A DNA stretch of 64,000 nucleotides from Chania fonticola_B (GCF_048537545.1 NZ_CP183218.1), one strand, 5' to 3'; positions 54,231 through 62,584 are shown, counted from the stretch's first letter. The notes: generated by a model from the sequence alone, not told the origin. Numbers and translations: made by a program.

Positions 54231-55949
54231 TCAGCCCTTGGCTACTGCCACCACCTTCAACGGCTGAGCATCTGGCAAGATATTCATATGCTCCAGCACC
54301 TGGGCCATAATCTTGCCAAATACAGGCCCCGCCACCGAGCCACCAAAGTGTTTGCCTGCCTTGGGGTTATTGACCATGACCACCAGGGCCACCTGCGGAT
54401 CGCTGGCCGGTGCCACGCCTGCGGTGTAGTTGATATAGCCACCATCGTACTTGCCGTTTGGCCCCATCTTCTCAGCAGTACCCGTCTTGATCGCCAAGCG
54501 ATAGCCAGGCACTGCGGCACTGAGGCCGCTGCCCCCAGGTAACGCATCGCTCTCCATCATGTGCACCACGGTTTTTACCACCTCTGCAGGCATGACTTGC
54601 TGCCCCATGACCGGCGGCGTGACTTTAGTGATGGAAAGCGGACGATAAACACCGAATGAACCAATGGTGGCATATTCGCGCACCATCTGCAGCGGAGTGA
54701 CGCGCAAACCGTAACCAAAGGAGAAGGTCGCTCGTTCAATATCAGCCCAGCGCGCGCGGTGAGCGGGCAAATAGCCGCTACTTTCGTTACCAATCCCCAA
54801 ATCGGTTGGCCGCCCAAGGCCAAAACTGCGATAAACGGCAGGCAATACCGTGGCAGGCAGAGCCAACGCAATATGCGAAACCGCAATATCGCTGGATTTT
54901 TGCAGCACGCCGGTAATGGTCAATTTCGACCAATGGCCTACGTCTTTGATCAGATGGCCGTTCACCGTATAAGGCGTAGTATCCAGCACGGTATCTGGCC
55001 GGATCAGCTTGTGATCCAATCCCACCATCACCACTACCGGTTTAACCGTCGAGCCAGGTTCAAAGCTGTCGCTGCTGCAGACATTGTGTATGTCTTTCAC
55101 CGGCGTATTGGCGTAGTTGTTGGGGTTGAAGGAGGGATAGCTGGCCATGCCGAGGATCTCACCGGTATTCACCTTCACCAGCACCGCACAGCCGGAATCG
55201 GCCTGGTTGGCGATCACCCCATCGCGGATCTGGGAAAACAGCACGTACTGAATAAATTTGTCGATGCTTAACGTCACGTTCGGTGGCGGCACTGGATCTA
55301 CGCTTTTGATCACGCCGATGACCGCACCGCTGCCGTCTTTCTGATAGACACGCAGGCCGTTTTTTCCCTGCAACAACGGGTTGAAACCCAGCTCAATCCC
55401 TTCCAGCCCCTGATTATCCTGCCCCACAATGCCAATCAGCCCGGCGGCGTCTTGCCCCATGGGATAGAAACGGCTGAAGTCCTGCTCGGTGCTAACGCCG
55501 GTCAGGTGCAGTTTGCTGATATAGGCCGCATTGTCATCCTCCACCTTGCGTGCCAGATAGACAAAGCGCTTACGGGCGTTGGCCTGGATCAGGTGCTGAA
55601 CATCAGCAAGCGGCATTTGCAACACGTTAGCCAAACTCTGCCAGCGCTCGGTGCTGGTATCGGTTTGGGTGGCGAGGATATGTTTGGGATCCAATACGAT
55701 GTCTTTGGAAGAGACGCTGACCGCCAGCGCCGCATCGTTACGGTCGGTGATCATCGCACGGTTGGTGGGCACCACCTGGGTACGAATGGAACGCTGGTCA
55801 GCCTGATCGGCCAACTGTTGGTGTTCCAGCAGCTGTAAATAGCCGACCCGGAACATCAAGAGAAAAAAGCAGACCAAAATGCCCGCACAAATCCAGCCAA
55901 AACGCGCCGTCGAGTAGTTTTTACCGTTTTTCTTGGTTGGAGGAGCCAC
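54231..55949 (-). CDS. PBP3 (FtsI) paralog, septal-type transpeptidase
   Basis: 572 aa, close to FtsI in length and layout: short cytoplasmic start, one membrane segment (FGWICAGILVCFFLLMFRVGYLQ), a class B dimerisation domain and a transpeptidase domain. Active-site motifs are SxxK in EPGSTVKP, SSD in QKSSDIAVS (E. coli FtsI has SSN) and KTG in IKTGTAEK. It cross-links peptidoglycan in the periplasm. It lies next to a PBP2 paralog, and no other cell-division genes surround it, so it is a second copy like the acid-stress PBP3 described in Salmonella. It could show different beta-lactam sensitivity. Confidence 0.85.
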   Translation of the reverse strand: MAPPTKKNGKNYSTARFGWICAGILVCFFLLMFRVGYLQLLEHQQLADQADQRSIRTQVVPTNRAMITDRNDAALAVSVSSKDIVLDPKHILATQTDTSTERWQSLANVLQMPLADVQHLIQANARKRFVYLARKVEDDNAAYISKLHLTGVSTEQDFSRFYPMGQDAAGLIGIVGQDNQGLEGIELGFNPLLQGKNGLRVYQKDGSGAVIGVIKSVDPVPPPNVTLSIDKFIQYVLFSQIRDGVIANQADSGCAVLVKVNTGEILGMASYPSFNPNNYANTPVKDIHNVCSSDSFEPGSTVKPVVVMVGLDHKLIRPDTVLDTTPYTVNGHLIKDVGHWSKLTITGVLQKSSDIAVSHIALALPATVLPAVYRSFGLGRPTDLGIGNESSGYLPAHRARWADIERATFSFGYGLRVTPLQMVREYATIGSFGVYRPLSITKVTPPVMGQQVMPAEVVKTVVHMMESDALPGGSGLSAAVPGYRLAIKTGTAEKMGPNGKYDGGYINYTAGVAPASDPQVALVVMVNNPKAGKHFGGSVAGPVFGKIMAQVLEHMNILPDAQPLKVVAVAKG

Positions 55950-56050
55950 TGTTAAGCCTACGTTTTTAAACTGATTATTTATCCGCTAAGTCTAACCTGA
56001 GTCAGATTGCCAGAAGGTTGCAGTTTGTAAGAAAGTAAAAACAAACGCGT

Positions 56051-57976
56051 TTAATGTTGCACATCGTCACTGTCTCCCAACTGCTTCTGGGTAGCGTCGT
56101 TTTCCCCCGGCGCTGGCGCATTGGCCGGGTCGAAAATATGGTCCAGGATTGCCCTGGCCGTTGGCCCTGCAACGACACCATCCCCACCCCCGTTTTCCAG
56201 AATTAGTGCCATCGCCACCCGCGGGTTTTTATACGGCGCAAACAGGGTGTAGAAAATATGGTCACGCAGGCGTACCGGGATCATTTTGGCATTATAAGTC
56301 TGGTTTTCTTTCAGGCTGAAAACCTGTGAGGTCCCCGATTTGGCCGCTATCTGGTAGGGCGCGGTATGGAACAGCTTATACCCGGTGCCGTTAGGCAGGT
56401 TCGCCATGCCATACATACCGTTGCGCACAATACCCCAATAAGGCGATTTGGCCTCGCCAATCTGCACGGCCTGCTCTGGTGGCCGGTAGCGTTCGACTTC
56501 CCGGCCCCGTTTCATCGAATACAACAGATGCGGCGTTTTCACCCTGCCGCTGTTGATCAGCGTGGTCAGCGCTTTCACCATCTGGATCGGCGTAGCGATC
56601 CAATACCCCTGGCCAATACCCACCGAGACGGTATCACCTTGGTACCAGCCTTTCTTGTGTACCCGTTGCTTCCATTCCCTGCTCGGCAGCACGCCGCGAT
56701 ATTCCTCGTTCAGATCGATTCCCGTCGGTTGGCCATAGCCAAACTGGCTGAGCCACTGGTGGATCCGGTCGATCCCCATCTCATAGGCGACCTGATAGAA
56801 GAAGGTGTCGGCCGACTCCTCGATCGCCTTGGTGACGTTCAGCAGGCCGTGCCCGGTTTTCAACCAGTCGCGATAGCGGCGCTGCGTTCCCGGCAAGGTC
56901 CAGGTGGGTGCGCCAAAGAAAGTGGTGGTTGGGGTAATGACACCGGCAAACAGTGCCGATACCGCCATATAAGGTTTTACCGTTGATGCAGGCGGGTATA
57001 ACCCCTGCGTCACGCGGTTAATCAGCGGTAAATCCGGGTTACTGAGTAGCGACTTATAAGCCTGATAGCCAATACCTTTGACGAACGGGTTGGGATCGTA
57101 GCTAGGGCTGGAGACCATCGCCAGAATACCTCCGTCACGCGGATCGGCAACCACCACCGCCGCCCGTTGCCCTTTGAGCAAACCTTCAATGTACTGTTGC
57201 AGGTGCAGATCCAGCGTCAGATAGATATCTTTGCCCGCCTGGGGTGGCTGTTCCTTCAGCAGGCGAACGATACGCCCGTGGTTATCCACTTCCACTTCCT
57301 GATAACCAGTGGTGCCGTGTAGCTCTTTCTCGTAATAGGCTTCCAGCCCCTGTTTGCCAATATTGTGGTCGGCCGCATAGTTTTGCGCCAGGCCCTGCTG
57401 CTCCAGCTTTTTAACGTCGTTATCGTTAATGCGGGAGACATACCCCACCACATGAGCCAACTGTGCCCCGTAAGGATATTGCCGCTGCTGGTAGGTCTCG
57501 ATGGTCACTCCGTCAAAGCGATACTGGTTTACCGCAAAACGAGCCACCTCGGTTTCGCTAAGCCCGGTCTTCAGCGTAACTGGCTTATAGCGGCTATTGT
57601 GATGCATATCGTCACGGAAGGCGGCGATATCATCCGGCGTCAAATCTACAATGGGCGTCAGGTTTTGCAACAGCGTTGCCATATCGGCAATCTTGCTGGG
57701 GGTCACTTCAATCTGATACAGCTGTATATTGCGCACCAACGGGATGCCGTTGCGATCGAAGATCAGGCCACGATGGGGGGCAATGGGCAGCATCTTGATG
57801 TCGTTTTGATTGGAGCGCGTTTGGTAAAACGCATGCTGTTTGATCTGCAACTGATACAGGTTGAAAACCAGCAAGCCAAAACAGGCGACGACCAGCACCA
57901 TCGCCACGCAGGCACGGCGAATGAACAACGTTTCTTCGGCGGGATGGTCACGGAATGGATCTTGCAATTGGGCCAT
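56051..57976 (-). CDS. PBP2 (MrdA) paralog, elongation-type transpeptidase
   Basis: 641 aa from ATG 57976 (MAQLQDPFRDHPAEETLFIRRA), which lines up with the start of E. coli PBP2; the frame extends 15 residues further. It has one membrane segment near residues 25-45, the dimerisation domain with IAPHRGLIFDRNGIPL, and a transpeptidase domain with SxxK in PPASTVKPY, SAD in EESADTFFYQVAYEMGIDR and KSGT in AAKSGTSQV. All match PBP2. The housekeeping mrdA sits with rodA, but no rodA is here, so this is a paralog. About 100 bases separate it from the PBP3 paralog downstream, so the pair is probably co-expressed. Confidence 0.85.
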   Translation of the reverse strand: MAQLQDPFRDHPAEETLFIRRACVAMVLVVACFGLLVFNLYQLQIKQHAFYQTRSNQNDIKMLPIAPHRGLIFDRNGIPLVRNIQLYQIEVTPSKIADMATLLQNLTPIVDLTPDDIAAFRDDMHHNSRYKPVTLKTGLSETEVARFAVNQYRFDGVTIETYQQRQYPYGAQLAHVVGYVSRINDNDVKKLEQQGLAQNYAADHNIGKQGLEAYYEKELHGTTGYQEVEVDNHGRIVRLLKEQPPQAGKDIYLTLDLHLQQYIEGLLKGQRAAVVVADPRDGGILAMVSSPSYDPNPFVKGIGYQAYKSLLSNPDLPLINRVTQGLYPPASTVKPYMAVSALFAGVITPTTTFFGAPTWTLPGTQRRYRDWLKTGHGLLNVTKAIEESADTFFYQVAYEMGIDRIHQWLSQFGYGQPTGIDLNEEYRGVLPSREWKQRVHKKGWYQGDTVSVGIGQGYWIATPIQMVKALTTLINSGRVKTPHLLYSMKRGREVERYRPPEQAVQIGEAKSPYWGIVRNGMYGMANLPNGTGYKLFHTAPYQIAAKSGTSQVFSLKENQTYNAKMIPVRLRDHIFYTLFAPYKNPRVAMALILENGGGDGVVAGPTARAILDHIFDPANAPAPGENDATQKQLGDSDDVQH

Positions 57977-58128
57977 GCGCAGAGTCTTACCTGTTTGACT
58001 GGGCGAAAAGCCGGCAAGCATAGCGTTAATAATCCGGGGGCTACATTAAAAGGTTGCTAATGAGTTGGCATAAATGTTTCAACATATTGGAATGTTGCCA
58101 GGATTTGTCAGACAGGCCATAACGACTA

Positions 58129-58173
58129 TTGAGACGCCAATTATTCCAATGCTACAATGTGACGCAGATCACA
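58129..58173 (+). promoter_or_regulatory. Promoter with overlapping CRP site before small membrane protein
   Basis: TTGAGA (58129-58134), 18 bases, TACAAT (58153-58158). The next bases are TGTGA-CGCAGA-TCACA (58158-58173), an exact CRP core that overlaps the start point of this promoter. CRP here would repress this promoter or activate a further one; the divergent PBP2 paralog begins 182 bases away. Confidence 0.5.
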
Positions 58174-58269
58174 CCAACAACCTAAACCACCGTCTATCCA
58201 ATGCGCATTCTGCCCCAAGGTCTGATACCTGGAGTTGGCTGCGGCATGTGTAGCAAAGGATCACCTTCG

Positions 58270-58551
58270 ATGAGTACCATAGCCGCTGGCTTTATTATGA
58301 TGCGCTGGGAATTGCTGAGCGCAGTGATGATGTTTCTGGCCAGCCAATTGAATGTGTTGTGCCGCAAGGCCAGCCGTAACGGCATGGCGTTTGTGTTCAG
58401 CAGCCTGGGGCTGTTCACTAGCTGCTGGTTTGTGATGGGGCTGATGGGCATGTCCTTCAACCTGGCTGGCATTATGCAGTTTTGGGCATCATTCAAAGAC
58501 GTTTTCATCGATGTCATGAGCCAAAACCCGACCGCCTTCCCTCTGCCATAA
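58270..58551 (+). CDS. Small membrane protein of unknown function
   Basis: 93 aa from ATG 58270, with AAGGA 10 bases upstream; the frame extends upstream to 58201, overlapping the regulatory site. Two or three hydrophobic segments are seen (MMRWELLSAVMMFLASQLNVLC; GMAFVFSSLGLFTSCWFVMGLMGMSF; a weaker C-terminal one). It looks like a two-TM inner-membrane protein. I do not recognise the family. Followed by a GC-rich hairpin at 58571-58589. Confidence 0.65.
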   Translation: MSTIAAGFIMMRWELLSAVMMFLASQLNVLCRKASRNGMAFVFSSLGLFTSCWFVMGLMGMSFNLAGIMQFWASFKDVFIDVMSQNPTAFPLP

Positions 58552-58570
58552 CCGTTTTTCCAGACTAGAC

Positions 58571-58589
58571 GGGCGCAGCTATCGCGCCC
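58571..58589. terminator. Short hairpin between convergent genes
   Basis: GGGCGC, loop AGCTATC, GCGCCC, located 20 bases after the small membrane protein gene. A short stem without a long U tract. Confidence 0.35.
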
Positions 58590-58637
58590 CTTGTCGTAAG
58601 CGGGCTATTGGTCAACCAAGGCGAGCATGCATCAACC

Positions 58638-59126
58638 TTATCTTATATTGAGGGTGTACTCTTTGAACGGTTGCCTGAAGTGGACAATTCCGTGCGCATT
58701 TACCATTGCGTAAACCGTCAAAATTTTTTGTCCTTCGTAAATATCACCGCCATCGTCCACTTCCATCACAACTTCCAGGCAGTCCCCTTGCTGGTAACCT
58801 GTGGTTTTTAACAGCAGATCGGTCTCACTGTAAAACAGGGCTTCGGCGTTCCCCTCTTTGATTTCGAGAGGTGTTAAGTCAGCAGTGTTGACCCATACCA
58901 TCTCATCAACTTTCCCCGTCAATCTAAAAACCGGCTTACAGTGAAACAAATCCCGATACACTCGCGGGTATATAGGCAATAACGTTGCCTGGTTGTCCGG
59001 GGTTATGGCTGGCCCATATTTGAACGGAACAATTCGCCCATGCCCCCGGATAGGCGACTCTTCGGCAAGTGCGGAGAAGGAAAGCATGACCGATAATAGA
59101 GTGCTGATGTAGTGACAGAATTTCAA
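58638..59126 (-). CDS. Secreted hypothetical protein with TTG start
   Basis: 162 aa starting at TTG 59126. The TTG is convincing because AAGGAGAG lies 6 bases before it and the frame opens with a clean signal peptide (MKFCHYISTLLSVMLSFSALA). The mature part of about 141 residues is hydrophilic, with two cysteines (FHCKPVF and GDCLEVV) that could form a disulfide, and beta-rich stretches. It is probably periplasmic. Family not recognised. The neighbour at 59171 is on the same strand but is not clearly related. Confidence 0.7.
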   Translation of the reverse strand: MKFCHYISTLLSVMLSFSALAEESPIRGHGRIVPFKYGPAITPDNQATLLPIYPRVYRDLFHCKPVFRLTGKVDEMVWVNTADLTPLEIKEGNAEALFYSETDLLLKTTGYQQGDCLEVVMEVDDGGDIYEGQKILTVYAMVNAHGIVHFRQPFKEYTLNIR

Positions 59127-59170
59127 TGGTCGCTCTCCTTAGCGCACAGACCAAAACAATGCCGACTTGC

Positions 59171-59608
59171 TTAGCCGCGCATCCAGGGAGTTAAGGTTAC
59201 GCCGACCAGCAAGCCTTCCGGGCTTAGCAGACGGGTGACGCTCTGGCCCCACGGCTCCAGACGGTTGGCTACCAGCAGTTGATAGCCCTGATCCAGCAGC
59301 GTTTGGGTAGCCTTCGCCATATCTGCCACGTCAAACTCCATCCACGCCTGTGGCACCGGCAAATCTTGTGGCCATTGATCCTGGCCAAAGCAAGATTGGG
59401 CCGCCTGCGCCAGTGGCCACAGCGCAAAGTGCTTCACGCCCGCCAAGGCATCGTGCTCGGTCAGCAGATAGTCCTCATTCCCTTCCATTGGCTTTAGCGG
59501 CAACCCCAGCGCTTGCTGATAAAACGCGGCACTTTGGCTGGTGTTTTGGGTGATCGGGCCAAAACCCGCGACAAAAAGTACCTCAACACCACAAAATGGT
59601 TGTTCCAT
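59171..59608 (-). CDS. VOC (glyoxalase/bleomycin resistance fold) protein
   Basis: 145 aa. The pattern of the vicinal oxygen chelate fold is visible: FGPITQNTSQSAAFYQQALGLPLKP, LLTEHDALAGVKHFALWPL, then WMEFDVADMAKATQTLLDQGYQLL and SPEGLLVGVTLTPWM. Such proteins bind a metal and act on small molecules or sequester drugs. It lies 18 bases downstream of an AraC regulator on the same strand, so the two probably form one transcript. Substrate unknown. Confidence 0.8.
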   Translation of the reverse strand: MEQPFCGVEVLFVAGFGPITQNTSQSAAFYQQALGLPLKPMEGNEDYLLTEHDALAGVKHFALWPLAQAAQSCFGQDQWPQDLPVPQAWMEFDVADMAKATQTLLDQGYQLLVANRLEPWGQSVTRLLSPEGLLVGVTLTPWMRG

Positions 59609-59626
59609 ATCCTTTCTCCTCAGGGA

Positions 59627-60496
59627 TTAACGGCTTTGCTGCCGCAGCCGTATCGGCGTATAGCCATAGAATGCCTTGAAACGGTGGCTGAAATGGCTGG
59701 CCGAGCTAAAGCCGCAGTCCAGCGCAATCTGGGTTAGCGGTATCAGCGTGTTGCGCAGTAATTTCTCCGCCTGCTGCAAACGCACCTGCATCACATATTG
59801 ATGCGGCGCCTGCCCGGTGCTGTGTTTAAACATGCGGGCAAAATGAAACTCGCTCAATTCCGCCTGAGCGGCCAAGTCTGCCAGCACCAAGGGTTGATCG
59901 AGATGGTGATAGATAAACTCCTGCACCCGCTTCAGCACGGCCGGTGCCAGCCCACCACGCACGCTGGGCAGCCGCCATTGCAACTGGGTGTAGCGCTGAA
60001 GCATATGCGACATCAACAGCGTAGAGGCGCTGCTCAGTGCCAGTTGGTTGGCGCTATCTTGCCAATTGTGATTAAGTAAAAACTGGCGATACAGCAGCGT
60101 GATTTGCGGATCTTCCGCAAACGACAGCGGCTCTACGTTGATGGACGCCGGGCTGCGATCCCAGGTCTGCTCCACCAAATGGCGCAAATGCTGGTCGGTA
60201 CAGTACAGATGCACAAAAGAGAGATTGCTGCGGACATCCCAGGTGGATTCGTAATGACGCGGCATGATGCAAAAACGATCCGGGCCGCCGCCGTTCTGCC
60301 ACCCCCCTGGTACCTTCTGATAGCACTCATAACCATCCGCCACGTACAGGCTGAGGGTGTGGTGATCGGCACTTTCCTGGGTGATACGGTCGTTGCAGTT
60401 GGACCAGGCCGCAAGTTGCACGCCAGATCCCAGTTGCACGCTATTGTGCAACCGGGCTTTATGTTGGTGCAGTGTTTCAAATGCCAGGTATGCCAT
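59627..60496 (-). CDS. AraC-family regulator
   Basis: 289 aa from ATG 60496, with AGGG 5 bases upstream; the frame extends to 60520. The N-terminal domain (VQLAAWSNCNDRITQESADHHTLSLYVADGYECY) resembles AraC-type sensor domains that bind no known sugar. Two helix-turn-helix motifs follow: LADLAAQAELSEFHFARMFKHSTG and LTQIALDCGFSSASHFSHRFKAFYG. It is divergent from the EamA exporter at 60675 and upstream of the VOC gene, so it may control both. Confidence 0.85.
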   Translation of the reverse strand: MAYLAFETLHQHKARLHNSVQLGSGVQLAAWSNCNDRITQESADHHTLSLYVADGYECYQKVPGGWQNGGGPDRFCIMPRHYESTWDVRSNLSFVHLYCTDQHLRHLVEQTWDRSPASINVEPLSFAEDPQITLLYRQFLLNHNWQDSANQLALSSASTLLMSHMLQRYTQLQWRLPSVRGGLAPAVLKRVQEFIYHHLDQPLVLADLAAQAELSEFHFARMFKHSTGQAPHQYVMQVRLQQAEKLLRNTLIPLTQIALDCGFSSASHFSHRFKAFYGYTPIRLRQQSR

Positions 60497-60674
60497 AGCT
60501 GCCCTATTCCTGTGATCCAAGCCGTTTCAGTTTAAAGAGTGCTGGCGCGGGATACCAGTTGTCACCGGGCGCTTTTAACAAAAAAAGCGCAAGAATATGC
60601 AATTGGCCGCAAAAGGCTGAAAGCGTTACGGCGCAAAAAGATGAATACTCCCGTCATCATTCACAGGAGAATTT

Positions 60675-61580
60675 ATGAATACGCTGTTGTATCTTGCCGT
60701 GGTGCTGATTTGGGGCACAACCTGGATTGCGATTACCCTGCAACAAGGCACGGTGGCGATCCCCGTTTCGATCGGTTACCGCTTCCTGCTGGCTGCCGCC
60801 GTGATGTGGCTGGCCATGCTGGCGCTACGCCGTCTGCGGGCCATTAGCCTGCGGGACCACCTGTTCTGCATGTTGCAGGGCTGCTGTGTGTTTGGCTTTA
60901 ACTTTTACTGTTTCTACCTGGCCGCAGCCTATATCAGCAGCGGGCTGGAATCGGTGATTTTCTCGATGGCGGTGTTGTTCAACGCGGTTAACAGCATGAT
61001 TTTCTTCCGCCAACGCCCCAGCCCCAACCTGCTTCCTGCGGCGCTGTTAGGCATGATCGGCATCGTGGCGCTGTTTTGGCAAGATCTGATGGCGACCCAG
61101 ATGGCGCCAGAATTGCTTAAAGGTATCGGCTTGAGCGCCCTGGGCACCTACGGTTTTTCGCTGGGGAACATGCTCAGCACACGCCATCAACGCCGTGGAC
61201 TGGATATCCTTTCCACCAACACTTACGCCATGAGCTACGGCGCACTGCTGATGTTTGCCATCGCACTGGCACAGGGCGCTTCATTGCAGCTCGAATTTAC
61301 CACTCGCTATCTGGGTTCGCTGTTCTATCTGGCGATTTTTGGCACGGTGATCGCCTTTGCCGCCTATTTCACCCTGTTAGGCCGCATCGGCTCAGGGGCC
61401 GCCGCCTATAGCACCTTGCTGTTCCCGTTGGTGGCGCTGACGATCTCCACTCTGTATGAGGGTTACCAGTGGCATCTGAATGCGGTGATCGGCCTGTGTC
61501 TGATCCTGCTGGGCAACCTGGTGATGTTTTCCAAGCCGGGGAGGTTCAATCTATATCGATGGAAACGTGGAGTTCAGTGA
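60675..61580 (+). CDS. EamA/DMT-family exporter
   Basis: 301 aa with ten hydrophobic segments in two EamA repeats. The start LLYLAVVLIWGTTWIAITLQQGTV is typical of the YedA/RhtA-like group (WGTTW), and the second repeat contains LFYLAIFGTVIAFAAYFTLLGRIGSGAAAYSTLLFPLVAL. AGGAG lies 6 bases before the ATG. It is divergent from the AraC regulator, so it may export a compound sensed by it. Substrate unknown. Confidence 0.85.
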   Translation: MNTLLYLAVVLIWGTTWIAITLQQGTVAIPVSIGYRFLLAAAVMWLAMLALRRLRAISLRDHLFCMLQGCCVFGFNFYCFYLAAAYISSGLESVIFSMAVLFNAVNSMIFFRQRPSPNLLPAALLGMIGIVALFWQDLMATQMAPELLKGIGLSALGTYGFSLGNMLSTRHQRRGLDILSTNTYAMSYGALLMFAIALAQGASLQLEFTTRYLGSLFYLAIFGTVIAFAAYFTLLGRIGSGAAAYSTLLFPLVALTISTLYEGYQWHLNAVIGLCLILLGNLVMFSKPGRFNLYRWKRGVQ

Positions 61581-61644
61581 CCGTATTAAATATAAGTGTA
61601 GGGATACCGTTGCCCACTTAAGATAATCCATGAATTAACACAAA

Positions 61645-61680
61645 AATCATTGAGGTGTGAGGTAAACCACCTCAATGATT
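61645..61680 (-). terminator. Rho-independent terminator for the minus-strand microcin-like locus
   Basis: AATCATTGAGGTG, ten bases, CACCTCAATGATT: a perfect 13-bp stem. On the minus strand it is followed by TTTTTG, a U tract; on the plus strand by GCCCC. So it mainly ends transcription coming from the right. Confidence 0.75.
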
Positions 61681-61699
61681 GCCCCACTATCACGAAAGA

Positions 61700-61795
61700 T
61701 TACAGCCCATTGCAGTAGGATTCGTATTGACCTTGTTTACTCATACATATTAATGGCTTATTAGCTTCCTGCACCTGAAACCAAATTAATTTCAT
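61700..61795 (-). CDS. 31-codon frame with two cysteines, possible microcin core in shifted frame
   Basis: Frame MKLIWFQVQEANKPLICM followed by SKQGQYESYCNGL and TAA. Its start lies inside the leader peptide frame listed next. The last 19 residues carry two cysteines 11 apart, as in short disulfide-bridged peptides. One base change near 61768 would join the double-glycine leader to this segment. It may instead be an independent peptide or chance. Confidence 0.3.
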   Translation of the reverse strand: MKLIWFQVQEANKPLICMSKQGQYESYCNGL

Positions 61796-61814
61796 CAAAG
61801 CTAAAGACTTTCAT
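61761..61814 (-). pseudogene. Double-glycine leader peptide, truncated class II microcin precursor
   Basis: MKVFSFDEINLVSGAGS, then TAA. The leader fits the pattern of class II microcins from memory (M-x-x-x-T/S-x-x-E-L/I-x-x-V-S-G-A/G-G), with cleavage expected after GAG or GA. The ATG overlaps the stop of the 54-aa gene as ATGA, so its translation is coupled. The frame ends one residue after the cleavage motif, so no core peptide can be made unless the frame shifts into the overlapping 31-codon frame. Confidence 0.5.
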
Positions 61815-61975
61815 TTAAAAACCCCTGTTACTTGATAATAAATAAACATCACGATTGCTATGCCAGTAGAAATAGCCAAGGACTGAAATAACGGAGACGC
61901 GTTAAAGCTTCTCGCAATAGAACCTATGGCAACCCCAAGAAAAACACAAAAAAAGACAAATAGAATGTTTTTCAT
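61811..61975 (-). CDS. 54-aa membrane protein, candidate immunity protein
   Basis: MKNILFVFFCVFLGVAIG, then a short polar stretch and FQSLAISTGIAIVMFIYY: two hydrophobic segments in 54 residues. AGGGGGGGG lies directly upstream of the ATG. It overlaps the leader peptide gene by ATGA and is read from the Fur-box side. Small two-TM proteins encoded just before, and overlapping, a double-glycine precursor are the standard layout for class II microcin immunity genes such as cvi-cvaC. The family assignment is by context only. Confidence 0.6.
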   Translation of the reverse strand: MKNILFVFFCVFLGVAIGSIARSFNASPLFQSLAISTGIAIVMFIYYQVTGVFK

Positions 61976-62079
61976 TACCCCCCCCTAAAATGTAAGTAAT
62001 GAACCTATTTTTAAAATCATACTATTGATTTAAATGAATATTATAGAATAAGAGAGATTGTTCAGGCATTGTGAAAATG

Positions 62080-62139
62080 TCTGAAGGTGCTAACACCTAC
62101 TCATTTCTCAAATGAGGTCATCACAGAATAACCTTCAGA
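62080..62139. other. Nested inverted repeats in the microcin-like leader region
   Basis: Outer arms TCTGAAGGT (62080-62088) and ACCTTCAGA (62131-62139) enclose a second hairpin CTCATTT-CTC-AAATGAG (62100-62116). It lies beside the Fur box and would be in the 5' untranslated RNA of the 54-aa gene if transcription starts at the Fur-box side. It may be regulatory or a recombination relic. Confidence 0.4.
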
Positions 62140-62143
62140 AATT

Positions 62144-62162
62144 GATAATGACTATCATTCTA
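62144..62162. promoter_or_regulatory. Predicted Fur box
   Basis: GATAATGACTATCATTCTA matches 15 of 19 positions of the Fur consensus GATAATGATAATCATTATC. It lies 169 bases upstream of the 54-aa gene on the minus strand and 423 bases before fdhF. A TATAAT -10 box for the minus strand is at 62040-62045, with a weak -35. Iron control is usual for enteric class II microcins. Confidence 0.65.
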
Positions 62163-62235
62163 AGTTATTTTATCAAGGTCAAGTTGTTTTTATTCGACAG
62201 TATATGCCTATTAATCATTCCTATAATGAAAACCG

Positions 62236-62439
62236 TTAAAACGATATGGTAATTTTATTAACAACAATCAAATTAAGCAGCGGGAAATAAATCGATAGCC
62301 ATGGTCTAAAGTAATACGGAGGAACCATAATTATTGTTGATATCTCCCCGCCTATACTTGGGTCTGTTTTACGATAAAAGGAGTGACGAAAATCCGGCAC
62401 CGCATCGTCATTTATGTCGAAAAACTGTCGAAACATCAT
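62236..62439 (-). CDS. Small hypothetical protein
   Basis: 67 aa from doubled ATG at 62439/62436, directly preceded by AGGGGGGGGTG, the same kind of ribosome site as the 54-aa gene. The N-terminal half is polar (MFRQFFDINDDAVPDF), and the C-terminal half has a hydrophobic stretch (FRPWLSIYFPLLNLIVVN). No family recognised. It lies upstream of the Fur box on the same strand as the microcin-like locus and could belong to it. Confidence 0.35.
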   Translation of the reverse strand: MMFRQFFDINDDAVPDFRHSFYRKTDPSIGGEISTIIMVPPYYFRPWLSIYFPLLNLIVVNKITISF

Positions 62440-62482
62440 CACCCCCCCCTGCAACCTACTGTTATAAAAAATATTTCCTGGT

Positions 62483-62498
62483 TGGCATGTTTTATGTA
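62483..62498 (+). promoter_or_regulatory. Possible sigma-54 promoter of fdhF
   Basis: TGGCATG, four bases, ATGTA: the -24 half fits the sigma-54 consensus (TGGCAC) well, the -12 half only in part (TTGC expected). It is about 87 bases before the fdhF start. E. coli fdhF is sigma-54 and FhlA dependent, so the site is plausible but weak. Confidence 0.35.
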
Positions 62499-62584
62499 TT
62501 GCCATAGGCGGAGCATAAACCTTGCCATCCCCGAAAGCTTTTTAGCTGCGCTCAAAAGTTACAGGGGTAATCCGGGAGTTCACC

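Larger units (their letters stand above)
61976..62584. other. Regulatory region between microcin-like locus and fdhF
   Basis: 609 bases, AT-rich. It contains the -10 box at 62040, nested hairpins, the Fur box, one weak small gene (62236-62439) and the possible sigma-54 promoter of fdhF, listed separately. Nothing else was found. Confidence 0.5.
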
